From: Arthrobacter oryzae
GTDB taxonomy: Bacteria > Actinomycetota > Actinomycetes > Actinomycetales > Micrococcaceae
Direction of reading: 5' to 3'
Assembly (NCBI RefSeq): GCF_030718995.1
Contig: NZ_CP132204.1
Span: 2,356,001 to 2,420,000 of the forward strand
Length of the DNA stretch: 64,000 nucleotides
The notes under the pieces are model-generated. The model saw only the letters and a list, made by a program, of their open reading frames with translations, was not told where the DNA came from and searched no databases. Below are positions 38,542 to 47,700 of the stretch, piece by piece; the stretch's first letter is position 1; every line of letters starts with the position of its first letter. Both the position numbers and the translations under genes were made by a program.

Positions 38542-39198
38542 TCAGGCCGGCGTCCCTGCATCGGGGCGGGGGCCGCCGGGCTCGTCCACGGGCGACCGGC
38601 TGCCGCGGCGGCGGGTGACAATCATGCCTATCACCCCGCCGATCACCAGCCCGACGGCGACGCCGATCAGCGAGCTGGCCCAGAACGGCAGCTTGGTCGC
38701 GGAACCGGTGAAATAGCCGAGCCCCGTGAGATAGGTGGCCCAGAGGACGGCTCCGAGTGCGGCGCAGAAGCTGAACGCCCGGGTGGTGACGTCGGCGATG
38801 CCGGCGGCTGCCGACGTCGCCAGCCGTCCGCCTGGGATAAACCGCACGCCGATGATGGCTCCGTAGGTGGTGGAGCGGCCCGCCTTGGCGATAGCCGCAT
38901 GGATGCCGCTGTGGAATTTGCGGCCCCACCGCCAGCGGTCCAGGACGTGGCTGAGCCGGCGCTTGAAGAGCTGGAACACCACCACGTCGCCGATCCACGA
39001 AGCCAACGCGGCCAGGAGCCCCACCAGCAGGTAGTTCGCGCGGCCTTCCGCGGAGAGTGCTCCGCCCGTGATCACCACCATTTCGGACGGGACGGGCGGG
39101 AAAATGGCGTCGCCAAGGACGATGGGGATGATCCAGAAATAGATCGCGGCGCCCCAGGTATCGGCATTGGCGAGGTCCATGGGCACAAGGTACCGCAT
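38542..39198 (-). CDS. DedA/VTT family membrane protein
   Basis: This 218-residue protein has about 4-5 TM segments and the DedA signatures FPPVPSEMVVITGGAL near residue 33 and GVRFIPGGRLATSA near residue 115, whose Glu and Arg residues are required for lipid scrambling or proton-linked function in characterised members. It probably moves a lipid carrier or phospholipid across the membrane. ATG 39198 or the ATG six codons later could be the start. It follows the pseudouridine synthase by 35 bases on the same strand. Confidence 0.9.
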   Translation of the reverse strand: MRYLVPMDLANADTWGAAIYFWIIPIVLGDAIFPPVPSEMVVITGGALSAEGRANYLLVGLLAALASWIGDVVVFQLFKRRLSHVLDRWRWGRKFHSGIHAAIAKAGRSTTYGAIIGVRFIPGGRLATSAAAGIADVTTRAFSFCAALGAVLWATYLTGLGYFTGSATKLPFWASSLIGVAVGLVIGGVIGMIVTRRRGSRSPVDEPGGPRPDAGTPA

Positions 39199-39233
39199 TT
39201 TCGCGCCCGCGGATTGCCGGCCGTAAGGCAGGG

Positions 39234-40181
39234 CTAGGCCGGGGCCTCGCTGAGTTGGAGCCGGCTGCGGTACTCCACCGGCTGTTTGGTGATGGGGTCC
39301 ACAAATCGGATCCCGCGGGCCAGGAGCTGGAGCGGCCTGGTGTAATCGTCCGGCGCCTTGTCCAGCAGGTCCGGGTAAAAAGCATCGTTCACAATCCCCA
39401 GCCCCAACGATGCCATGTGCACCCTGAGCTGATGGGTCTTTCCCGAGTGCGGCTCAAGCCGGTACAGCGCGCGCCGTTCCGGGGCACCCGCTGAAGTGCC
39501 GGCGTCGAACGTTTTCAGCAGTTCAATGCGGGTTTCCGCATTGGGTTCGCCGTCGACGACCTCCGCCAGCAGGTAGCTGCGGGACTTGGTCATGCGGTTC
39601 CGTACCACGACGGGAAAGTCGACGGCGGGATGTCCCGCTGCCGGTTCCGCGGCGGAGACGCACTCGTACTCCTTCTGGACCTGGCGCTTCTCGAACAGCA
39701 CCTGGTACTTGCCCCGGGTCTCCGGGTTGGTGGAGAGCAGGAGGATACCGGCCGTCATCCGGTCCAGCCGGTGCATGGGGATCAGGTCCGGGAGGTTCAG
39801 CTGGTTGCGGAGCCGGACCAGGGCCGACTCCTGGATGTAGGTGCCGCCCGGGGTGGTGGGCAGGAAGTGGGGCTTGTCCACCACCAGGATGTGGTGGTCC
39901 TGGTGCAGGATGCTGAGCTCGACCGGCAGCCGCGTCTCCGGCGGGAGCGTGCGGTAGTACCAGATGAACGTGTGGTCCTCGAGCCTGGTGCGCCGGTCCA
40001 GGGGGATGCCGCCCTCACCCACGATTTCGCCGGCGTCGAACCGGTCCTCGATGCCCTGCGGGTCGATGTGGCCCCAGCGGTGCATCATGTAGTCCATTGC
40101 GGTGTCCCACGGCCCCTCGTCGGGTAGGCGCAGGCGGGTCGCGTTCACGCCGTCGCGCACGGGGAGGGGGGATTGCATCAC
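39234..40181 (-). CDS. RluA-family pseudouridine synthase
   Basis: This 315-residue protein isomerises uridine in rRNA or tRNA. It has the catalytic-Asp motif MHRLDRMTAGILLLS near residue 135, preceded by HILVVDKPHFLPTTPGG. Its C-terminal HQLRVHMASLG is typical. Length and the long N-terminus (about 75 residues, S4-like) suit the RluA/RluC group; the target base is not predictable. Confidence 0.9.
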   Translation of the reverse strand: MMQSPLPVRDGVNATRLRLPDEGPWDTAMDYMMHRWGHIDPQGIEDRFDAGEIVGEGGIPLDRRTRLEDHTFIWYYRTLPPETRLPVELSILHQDHHILVVDKPHFLPTTPGGTYIQESALVRLRNQLNLPDLIPMHRLDRMTAGILLLSTNPETRGKYQVLFEKRQVQKEYECVSAAEPAAGHPAVDFPVVVRNRMTKSRSYLLAEVVDGEPNAETRIELLKTFDAGTSAGAPERRALYRLEPHSGKTHQLRVHMASLGLGIVNDAFYPDLLDKAPDDYTRPLQLLARGIRFVDPITKQPVEYRSRLQLSEAPA

Positions 40182-40210
40182 CGGTCCATTCTACTTTGCC
40201 GGGATCGTGT

Positions 40211-40259
40211 ACCGACGGAAAAAAAGTTCTTGACAAATAAAATTGTCGGTAACGATACT
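40211..40259 (+). promoter_or_regulatory. ArsR-gene promoter with overlapping operator
   Basis: TTGACA (40230-40235) and GATACT (40254-40259), 18 bases apart, form a clear promoter whose start would fall on the ATG at 40266, predicting a leaderless mRNA. No ribosome binding site is present. GACAA (40232) is inverted as TTGTC (40243), and ACCGAC (40211) as GTCGGT (40245), so a repressor bound here would block the -35 box. Autoregulation by the ArsR-type protein is likely. Confidence 0.65.
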
Positions 40260-40265
40260 TAAACC

Positions 40266-40898
40266 ATGTTGGACATCGAAGTGATCGAGGACCCGGCGGC
40301 GGCGGAAGCCTCCCTGGATCCCATCCGGACCCGCATCCTTCGGGAGCTTGCGGAGCCGGGCTCGGCCACGCAGCTCGCCGCGAAAGTGGGGCTGCCTCGG
40401 CAGAAGGTGAACTACCACCTCAAGGCTCTGGAGCGGCACGGCCTGGTGGAGCTTGTCGAGGAGCGCCGCAAAGGAAACGTCACGGAGCGCGTGCTGCAGG
40501 CCACCGCGGCGTCCTACCTCATTTCGCCCGTTGCCCTGGCGTCCGTGGCACCCGATCCGCACCGGTTTGCCGACCGGTTCTCGGCTTTCTGGCTGCTCGC
40601 GCTCGCCGGACGCATGGTCCAGGAAGTGGGGAAGCTCATCGCCGGGGCGGCCGCCGCGCGGCAGAAACTCGCCACCTTCGCGATCGACGGCGAAATCACC
40701 TTCCGCACGGCCGCGGACCGCGCTGCCTTCGCCGAAGAGCTCGGCGTTGCGGTCACCCGGCTCGTGGACAAGTACCACAACGACGGCGGGACGGCCGGGC
40801 GGAAGCACCGGCTCGTCGTCGCGCTTCACCCGGCACTCAAGGAACCACACAAAACCACCCCGCGCGGGGACAAGGAACAGGAGCAGGACAATGACTGA
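40266..40898 (+). CDS. ArsR-type winged helix regulator
   Basis: This 210-residue regulator has a winged helix at about residues 15-75 (LREL, then ATQLAAKVGLPRQKVNYHLK, then LVELVEERRKGN). The C-terminal half is longer than in metal-sensing ArsR proteins and lacks Cys pairs, so it probably senses something else. The start at ATG 40266 is supported by a promoter predicting a leaderless message. Its stop overlaps the SRPBCC gene by 8 bases. The pair ArsR + SRPBCC (AHSA1) is common in actinobacteria. Confidence 0.88.
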   Translation: MLDIEVIEDPAAAEASLDPIRTRILRELAEPGSATQLAAKVGLPRQKVNYHLKALERHGLVELVEERRKGNVTERVLQATAASYLISPVALASVAPDPHRFADRFSAFWLLALAGRMVQEVGKLIAGAAAARQKLATFAIDGEITFRTAADRAAFAEELGVAVTRLVDKYHNDGGTAGRKHRLVVALHPALKEPHKTTPRGDKEQEQDND

Positions 40899-41583
40899 CA
40901 ACCGGAAATTCGAGATTGTTTACGACACCGAGCTGCCCGGTACTCCGGAGCGGGTCTGGGAGGCCGTCACCAAGGGCACCCCCGGCTGGATGTTCCCCAC
41001 TGACCAGTGGCCGGATGTGAAAACCGTCGAGGAGTACCCGCAGCACCTCGTGTCGCGGATGGAGGGGCCGGACGGCCGGTTCAACCAGTTGGAGCATGTC
41101 CTGGAGCCGCTCGAGGGCGGGCGTGCCAGGCTGCACTACGTGCACAGCGGCATCTTCGCCGACAACTGGGACGAGCAGTATGACGGCGCCAGCAAGCACA
41201 CGGAGTTCTACCTCCACACCCTGGGCCAGTACCTGCAGTACTTCGACGGCCGGCCCGTGGTGTTTACTGACATCCAGGGTCCCGCGGCTTCGCAGGTGCC
41301 GGACGGCTTCGTGCGGCTGAAGAAGGCGCTCGGCGTAGACATCGCGTCGCAGGGGGACACCTTTGATGTGGAGCTCGACGGCGTGGGGCGGCTGAGCGGC
41401 CAGGTGGACTTCTCCAACGAGAACTTCCTGGGCCTGCGGACCGCCGATGCCATGTACAGGTTCTTCGGCCGTAACGTCTTTGGCGCCCCGGTGGGCATGA
41501 CCGTCCACGACTTCAGTGGTGGCGGGGACACCGAAGCCACGGCCAGGGCCTGGGGCGAATACCTCGGGAAGGTCTACGCGTAG
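40891..41583 (+). CDS. SRPBCC/AHSA1-domain protein
   Basis: This 230-residue START-like protein begins FEIVYDTELPGTPERVWEAV, the usual AHSA1 opening, and continues with beta-rich segments. ATG 40891 follows CAGGA and overlaps the regulator stop, so the two are translated together. The ligand is unknown. The regulator probably controls this gene. Confidence 0.85.
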   Translation: MTDNRKFEIVYDTELPGTPERVWEAVTKGTPGWMFPTDQWPDVKTVEEYPQHLVSRMEGPDGRFNQLEHVLEPLEGGRARLHYVHSGIFADNWDEQYDGASKHTEFYLHTLGQYLQYFDGRPVVFTDIQGPAASQVPDGFVRLKKALGVDIASQGDTFDVELDGVGRLSGQVDFSNENFLGLRTADAMYRFFGRNVFGAPVGMTVHDFSGGGDTEATARAWGEYLGKVYA

Positions 41584-41591
41584 GACCCGGC

Positions 41592-41688
41592 GACGCGCAA
41601 AGCGGCTGGCGACGCGCAAATTACCTGGCGCCCCTGGAATACCAGGGGCGCCAGGTAATTTGCGCGTCATGGGAGGTCCCCGCGCGTC
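41592..41688. repeat. Palindromic element with 27 bp perfect hairpin (GACGCGCAAA type)
   Basis: GACGCGCAAA occurs at 41592 and 41611 (19 bp apart). Inverted TTTGCGCGTC occurs at 41659, with a partial copy (GCGCGTC) at 41682-41688, about 20 bp on. Between them, bases 41611-41637 pair perfectly with 41642-41668 (27 bp, loop AATA). It lies between convergent SRPBCC and MocR genes, so a bidirectional terminator is likely. Confidence 0.85.
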
Positions 41689-41698
41689 AGGGGCAGCG

Positions 41699-43189
41699 CT
41701 AGGCGATGGCGACGGCGGGCGTGTGCCGGAGGCTGCGCCGGAGCTGGGGTGCGGCGTCGAGCTTTTCCTGGGCCGAGCGAAGGGCGAGCACTGCCGTCTC
41801 CAGTTGCTCGGGCGGCAGCGTGAAGGGGATGCGCAGGTAGTGTTCGAAGGCTCCGCCCACGCCGAACCGGGGGCCGGCCGCCAGCCTGACCCCGAAGTCC
41901 GGGCCGATGACGGTCAGTGCGGTGCTGATCGGAGCGGGGAGCCGGCACCACACGCTTAGGCCGCCGTCGGGCCGTTCCGCCTGCCAGCCGGGGAGGATGC
42001 GGCCGATCAGTTCAAGCAGCGCAGCACGGTTTTCGCGAAGGGCCGCCAGCCGGGCGGGAAGCGGCTCGTCGAGCGACCGGACCAGGTGTGCCGCCGCCAG
42101 CTGTTCCACCACGGCCCCGCCGAGGTCCATGGTGGTGCGGGTTGCGGAGAAGCGCTGAATTAGTGCGCTGCCTGCCCGGATCCACCCCGTGCGCAGGCCT
42201 GCCCAGTGCGACTTGCTCAGTGAGCCGATGGTGACCACCGCAGGACTGAAGGCGGCCAGCGGGGCCGTGCGCACGTCGTCGAGGTTCAGTTCGCGCAGCG
42301 TTTCGTCCACCACCAGCACCGTTCCTGCAGCGGACGCGGCCTGGACCAGCCGGCGCCGCTGGGGGTCGGTCATCAGCCGGCCGGTGGGGTTGTGGAAGTC
42401 GGGCACGACGTACGCCATCTTGGGGCGCTGCTGGGCCATGGCAGCTTCCAGTCCGGGCATGTCCCAGCCTGATCCGTGGGGGAGGGCTACCGGAACCGTG
42501 CGGGCTCCGCTGGCCCGGATGGCATCAAGTGCGTGCGGGTACGTGGGGTGGTCCACGAGTACCTTGTCCTGCCGGCCAGCCAGGGTGCGGAGCACGATGT
42601 TCAGGGCGTGCTGCGCGCCGGATGTCACCAGGATCTGGTCCGCCGTGGTGGGGACGCCGGCTGCCGTGTACCGCGCAGCGATCGCCTCGCGGAGGGGAGG
42701 AATGCCGATGGCGTCGTAACCGAAACCCGGAAGCAGCGCAGGGAGCTCGGTCAGTGCGGCGGCGAACGCTCGGTGCACCACCTCGCCGCTGGCCGGCAGG
42801 GACGCGTAGGCGAGGTCGAGCAGGCCCGGCGGCGGCGCCAGTCCCGGGGCGCCGGCCAGGGAGTTCGGGCTGATCAGCTCGGCGGCACCCGGCCCGGCTG
42901 CGCCCCCGGGCAGATGGCGGGGAATGCAGGTCCGGCCGCGGCTGCCCTGCCGGCTGCTGAGGAAACCCTGCTCCCGCAGTTCGGCATAGGCGGCCGTCAC
43001 GGTGGTCCGGCTGACGCCAAGTGTGGCCGCCAGGGCCCGTTCGCTGGGCAGCGCGGTGTCCAGCGGGACGCGGCCGTCCAGGATGAGGAGGCGCACGACG
43101 TCGGCCAGCTCGCGGTACGCGGGCGCCGCGCCGAGGTTCCACCGGCCGAGGAGGCGTGCCAGTGCAGTGGGATTCAGGGAGCCGGACAT
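41699..43189 (-). CDS. MocR/GntR-type regulator with aminotransferase domain
   Basis: This 496-residue protein joins a GntR winged helix (about residues 25-85, LPSERALAATLGVSRTTVTAAY) to a fold-type I PLP aminotransferase domain. The PLP-lysine is in GSLSKSHWAGLRTGWIR near residue 325, with VVPDFHNPTGRLM before it. MocR proteins sense PLP or aminated ligands. It is divergent from a YczE membrane protein, the pairing known for yczR-yczE in Bacillus. Confidence 0.9.
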   Translation of the reverse strand: MSGSLNPTALARLLGRWNLGAAPAYRELADVVRLLILDGRVPLDTALPSERALAATLGVSRTTVTAAYAELREQGFLSSRQGSRGRTCIPRHLPGGAAGPGAAELISPNSLAGAPGLAPPPGLLDLAYASLPASGEVVHRAFAAALTELPALLPGFGYDAIGIPPLREAIAARYTAAGVPTTADQILVTSGAQHALNIVLRTLAGRQDKVLVDHPTYPHALDAIRASGARTVPVALPHGSGWDMPGLEAAMAQQRPKMAYVVPDFHNPTGRLMTDPQRRRLVQAASAAGTVLVVDETLRELNLDDVRTAPLAAFSPAVVTIGSLSKSHWAGLRTGWIRAGSALIQRFSATRTTMDLGGAVVEQLAAAHLVRSLDEPLPARLAALRENRAALLELIGRILPGWQAERPDGGLSVWCRLPAPISTALTVIGPDFGVRLAAGPRFGVGGAFEHYLRIPFTLPPEQLETAVLALRSAQEKLDAAPQLRRSLRHTPAVAIA

Positions 43190-43193
43190 GTAG

Positions 43194-43232
43194 CCAGTAT
43201 CTCAAACTGGATATGGATTACAAGGCCAGTTT
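43194..43232. promoter_or_regulatory. Candidate MocR operator
   Basis: The divergent gap holds three CCAGT half-sites: CCAGT (43194), inverted ACTGG (43206) and CCAGT (43226). AAACTGG (43204) and CCAGTTT (43226) form a 7-base inverted repeat. MocR proteins usually need multiple repeats. Confidence 0.45.
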
Positions 43233-43250
43233 CAGCGGAGGATGGTTCCC

Positions 43251-43907
43251 ATGATGACCCGCAGACTCCTTCAACTGTTCACCGGCCTGGCCATGTACGG
43301 CATCTCGCTGGCCATGTTCATCCGGGCCGGCCTCGGCCTCGACCCCTGGGATGTGTTCCACCAGGGCGTGGCCGGGAAGACCGGGCTCACCATCGGAGCG
43401 GTGGTGGTCATCGTCAGTTTCCTCGTCCTGCTTCTGTGGATTCCGCTGCGGCAGTGGCCCGGGTTCGGCACCTTGTGCAACGCCGTGCTGGTGGGCGTCT
43501 TCGCGGACATCGGCCTGGCGCTGATCCCGGAGTTCGCGCATCTCGGCGGCCAGATCGGGATGCTGGCCGGGGCGGTGCTGCTGAACGGGATCGCGTCGGC
43601 CTGCTACATCGGCGCACGCTTCGGCCCCGGCGCCCGCGACGGACTGATGACCGGGCTGGCTCGCCGGACCGGCTGGTCGGTGCGGACGTCCCGGACGGGA
43701 ATCGAGATCGTGGTCCTGGCCGCCGGCTGGCTGCTCGGTGGATCGGTGGGCGTGGGAACCGTGGTCTACGCCCTGGCCATCGGACCGCTGGTGCAGCTGC
43801 TGCTGCCGTGGTTCACCGTGCCGGAGGCCGCGCGCGCGCCGGCACCCGGAGCAGGGGCGGGTCAGGCGGTTCCGGCCGGCAGCGGCTGGCAGGTGGGACA
43901 GAAGTAA
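43251..43907 (+). CDS. YczE/YyaS/YitT-family membrane protein
   Basis: This 218-residue integral membrane protein has about 5 TM segments. The N-terminus (AMFIRAGLGLDPWDVFHQG) and GARFGPGARDGLMTGLARRTG near residue 122 are the family motifs. YczE in Bacillus is needed for secondary metabolite formation, and the function of most members is unknown. ATG 43251 is selected because GGAGG (43237-43241) lies 9 bases upstream, while the alternative ATG 43242 touches it. The 3' end overlaps the convergent glycosylase gene by 46 bases. Confidence 0.88.
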   Translation: MMTRRLLQLFTGLAMYGISLAMFIRAGLGLDPWDVFHQGVAGKTGLTIGAVVVIVSFLVLLLWIPLRQWPGFGTLCNAVLVGVFADIGLALIPEFAHLGGQIGMLAGAVLLNGIASACYIGARFGPGARDGLMTGLARRTGWSVRTSRTGIEIVVLAAGWLLGGSVGVGTVVYALAIGPLVQLLLPWFTVPEAARAPAPGAGAGQAVPAGSGWQVGQK

Positions 43908-44701
43908 ATGTCCCGTTCCTCGGTGCCGGCAGCCTTGGCGAGCACGCCCCGGCGGATGGGCGTGCCGCATTTGAGGCACGGCTGGTGCTCGCGCCTATAT
44001 ACCCAGTATCCAGGCCTTCCGGCCATCCGGCCGACAGGCATTCCCCGCGGGTTGAGCACGGTGGTGCGCCGGCCAGGCCCCAGGTTGGCCTCCAGCAACT
44101 GCTTGGCGGTGGCCATCATGGCGGGCAGGTCCGTTACGTCAGCAACGGGCGCCGCGGGATGGATGCCGGACAGGAAACAGACCTCGCAGCGGTAGATGTT
44201 GCCGATGCCGGCGAGGTTGCGTTGGTCCAGCAGGGCCACGCCGATGGGAACGTCCGGCGCCGCACGCAGCCGCCGTTCAGCCTCCGCCACGTCCCAGTCC
44301 GGCCCCAGGAGATCCGGCCCGAGATGGCCGACGACGGAATCCTCGTCCGCGGTGCGGACTACTTCCAGGATTCCGAGGGAGAAGCCGACGGCGTCTGCCG
44401 TGGCCGTGCGCAGCACGCACCGGGCCGTGAAACCCGGTTTCCGCCAGCGGCCGCCGGGCGGGTAGACCTGCCAGGCCCCTTCCATTTTCAGGTGCGAATG
44501 AATGGTCAGCCGTTCGTCCGCCGGGCCTTGGAGCCGCATGAGCAGGTGCTTGCCGCGCGGAACCACTTCGTCGACTGTCCAACCCGCCAGCTTGAGGGTG
44601 GCGAACCGGGGCACACGGAAGTCGGAGGCCGTGAGCTGGTGTCCGGCCAGGGCGGCGTGCAGCTGCGCTGCCGCCCGCCAGACGGAATCACCTTCAGGCA
44701 C
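43862..44701 (-). CDS. nei: Fpg/Nei-family DNA glycosylase (Nei2 type)
   Basis: This 279-residue base-excision enzyme removes oxidised bases and nicks the DNA. It starts MPEGDSVWRAA (catalytic Pro2/Glu3), has the H2TH helix region near residues 130-180, and ends in a zinc finger CLKCGTP ... CPTC. It overlaps lhr by 8 bases. The nei2-lhr order is known from Mycobacterium tuberculosis (Rv3297-Rv3296), although here lhr comes first in transcription. Confidence 0.92.
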   Translation of the reverse strand: MPEGDSVWRAAAQLHAALAGHQLTASDFRVPRFATLKLAGWTVDEVVPRGKHLLMRLQGPADERLTIHSHLKMEGAWQVYPPGGRWRKPGFTARCVLRTATADAVGFSLGILEVVRTADEDSVVGHLGPDLLGPDWDVAEAERRLRAAPDVPIGVALLDQRNLAGIGNIYRCEVCFLSGIHPAAPVADVTDLPAMMATAKQLLEANLGPGRRTTVLNPRGMPVGRMAGRPGYWVYRREHQPCLKCGTPIRRGVLAKAAGTEERDIYFCPTCQPLPAGTA

Positions 44702-47700
44702 GGATCCTCAGTCCTTTCGGAGTCGAATAGGCGCCGGCGTGGGTCAGGGCGGCGGCTGCCGGAGTGTCCAGGATGCCGTGGCCGTTGACTTTCTCCATGA
44801 TCAGCTTGTCCACAGCGCCGCGTTTGACCACTCCCACCAGGGCTGCTGCTGCGGCGGCCAGCACCTCCGGGGCGTCGTCGAAGGCGAGCAGCGTCTTCCC
44901 GCCGCGTTCCACGTAGAGGGCCAGGGCGCCGTCGACCATCACCACCAGTGCCCCGGCCTTCCTGCCGGGCCGGTGGCCACTGCCTGCTTCGACGCTGAGC
45001 GCCGGCCACGGCAGCGCCGCGCCGTAAGGGTTGGCGGGGTCGGTGGCCGCAAGCGCCAGGGCAACCGGCTCCGGCTTGGCCAGCTGGGAATCCTCCGAAT
45101 AGGACCGCAGCCGGTCCACCGTGGCCGGAACGGCAAACTGGGCAGCGCCCAGGTGTTCGATGAAGTAGCCGCGGCGGCACCGCCCGGCCTCTTCCAGCCT
45201 GGCCAGGACCTTGTACATCAGGCCGAATCCGCCCAGGATGTTCTCGGCCATGACGGAGCCGCGGGTGACCACGCCGTACCGGTCCAGGAGGAGTTCCGCT
45301 GTGGCACGGGCGTGGATGGTCGGATCCAGTTCCGGCGACGGCAGGGCGGACCAGCGGCCGGCCGCCAGCGGCGGAGTGGGGGCTGCCCCGGTGGCCGACC
45401 CGTAGCGCCCGCCGGTCAGTCCGGCAGATCCCAGCAGGCCCGTGCCGTGGGCGCGGCCCAGCCGGCTCATCCGGGGTGCGCGTGCCCGCGGAGCCCGGGC
45501 CACCTGCCGGTGTGCTGTGTGGCCGCCGGCGATCATGGCCCGGACGGGAGCGAACGTATCGCCGGTGATCCGGCCGGCCCACGCCAGGTCCCAAAGGGCC
45601 GCCACCACATCCTGGTCGCTCAGCACCGAGTCCATGCCGCCCGCGATGTCGGTCAGCTGGCGGAAGAAGTAGCCGCCGCCATTGTTCTGCAGGTGCTCCA
45701 AAAGCCGCCGCTGGGCGTCTCCCGGCTCGTAGTCCGGCGCGGGGTTCAGCGTGAGGTCGGCCGAGTCCGCGAGGTGCAGGCTCACCCAGCCGTCATTGCC
45801 CGGCAGGGCACCGGCACCGGACCAGAGGACCTCGCCGGCGGCCATCAGCTCATCCAGCATGGCGGGCTGGTAGTCGCTGACGCGGCTGGCGAGGATGAGG
45901 GGTTCCCACGCTGACGCCGGAACAGGCACACCCGAGAGCTGGTCGACGGCGGTGATGATGCCGTCCAGCCCGCGCAGGGCGGACTGGCCACGGCTCTTTC
46001 CGGGTGTCCGGACGTTCTGCCAGGCGGGCAGGAACCGCCCGTAGGCCGCCGCGTCCACGGGCTCGACTTCCGCCCGGAGGGCGGCCAGTGACCGGCGGCG
46101 GAGCTTCCGCAGGACCTCGGCGTCGCACCATTCACTGGTGCCGGCGAGGGCCGTGACCGAAACCGCAGGCTGTGCCTGGGGCTCTGCGGCGCCCGGTTCC
46201 GCGGCGTCGGGGGAGGGGGCCTCCCGGGGCGGCGGGGCGTGCGGGCGGAACTCGCCTTCCACCACGCGGCCGTCCGCGGCGAGCCGCTTGAGCGCCGTGC
46301 TAACGACGGCGACGCCGAGTCCCAGCCGGGCAGCGGCTTCCGTTGCGGTGAAGGGCCCGTGGGTGCGGGCGTAGCGGGAGACGAGGTCGCCAAGGGGGTC
46401 TGCCACAGGCTCGATGAACGCCAGCGGCACCCCCATGGGCAGCGGCACCCCGATGGCGTCCCGCAGGCGGGCAGCGTCCTCCACCGCCGCAAACCGCTCG
46501 ACGCCGCCGATGTTGACCCGGAGTGCGCGGTTGGCCCGCTGCAACGCGGCGAGGTGGGCAGCCGCGTCCGCTACGGTCGCTTCCGCGGACTCGGCCGCAG
46601 CCGACTCGGCCCCGGCGGTTCCGGCGGGCTCCACCGCCGCGGGCTCCGCCACCGGGGCGGCGGGTTCCAGGCGCGCGGCAACTTCCTCGGGCGTCAGCGG
46701 GCCGAGGAGGCGCAGCAGGTCAGCGACGCCCTCCATGCCGCGGACCCGGCGGTCCGGAGCCAGCCGCTGCAGTTCGCGCTCGGTGGCTTCGATGACCTTG
46801 GCGTCCAGCAGTTCGCGGAGCTCCACGCGGCCCAACAGCTCATTGAGCAGGGTTGAATCCAGGGCAAGTGCGGCGGCCCGGCGCTCCGCAAGCGGGGAAT
46901 CGCCCTCGTAGAGGAACTGAGCGACGTAGCCGAACAACAGGGACTTCGCGAACGGGGAGGGCTGCTGGGTGGTGGTCTGCAGGATCCGCAGCTCACGCCG
47001 CTCAATCGACGCTGCAATGTCCTTCAGCGCCGGGAGGTCGTAGACGTCCTGCAGGCATTCGCGGACGGTTTCCAGCACGATGGGAAAAGTGGGGTACTTC
47101 CTGGCCACGTCCAGAAGCTGGGCGGACCGCTGGCGCTGCTGCCACAGGGGCTGCCGCTTGCCCGGGTTCTGCCGGGGCAGCAGGAGGGCCCGGGCGGCGC
47201 ACTCCCGGAAGCGCGAGGCGAAGAGGGCGCTGCCGCCCACCTCCGCCGTCACGATCTGCTCCAGTTCTTCTGGTTCGAAGAGGAACAGTTCGGCACCCGG
47301 CGGCTCGTCCTCCATCATGGGTACGCGCAGCACAATGCCGTCGTCGGCGGCCATCGCGGAACCGTCCATCCCGTAGCGCTGGTGCAGGCGCTGCCCCACG
47401 GCCAGGGCCCAGGGCGCGTGCACCGGCATGCCGAACGGGCTGTGCAGGACCACCCGCCAGTCACCCAGCTCGTCATGGAACCGTTCCACCACCAAGGTGG
47501 TATCGCTGGGGACCACTTCGGTGGCGAGCCGCTGTTCGGCGAGGTACTGGATCAGGTTGTTGGCGGCGAAATCGTCGAGACCGCTGGCCTTGCACCGCTC
47601 CGTGGCAGGGCCGACGTCGGACGCTGAAAGTTCGCGCACGAACGCGCCCAGGGCGCGGCCCAGGTCCACCGGCCGGCCCAGCGAGTCACCCTTCCAGAAG

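Noticed and set aside
43213..43254. 13-residue ORF overlapping the YczE start
   Set aside because: It has no ribosome binding site and lies in the likely operator, so chance is the simpler explanation.
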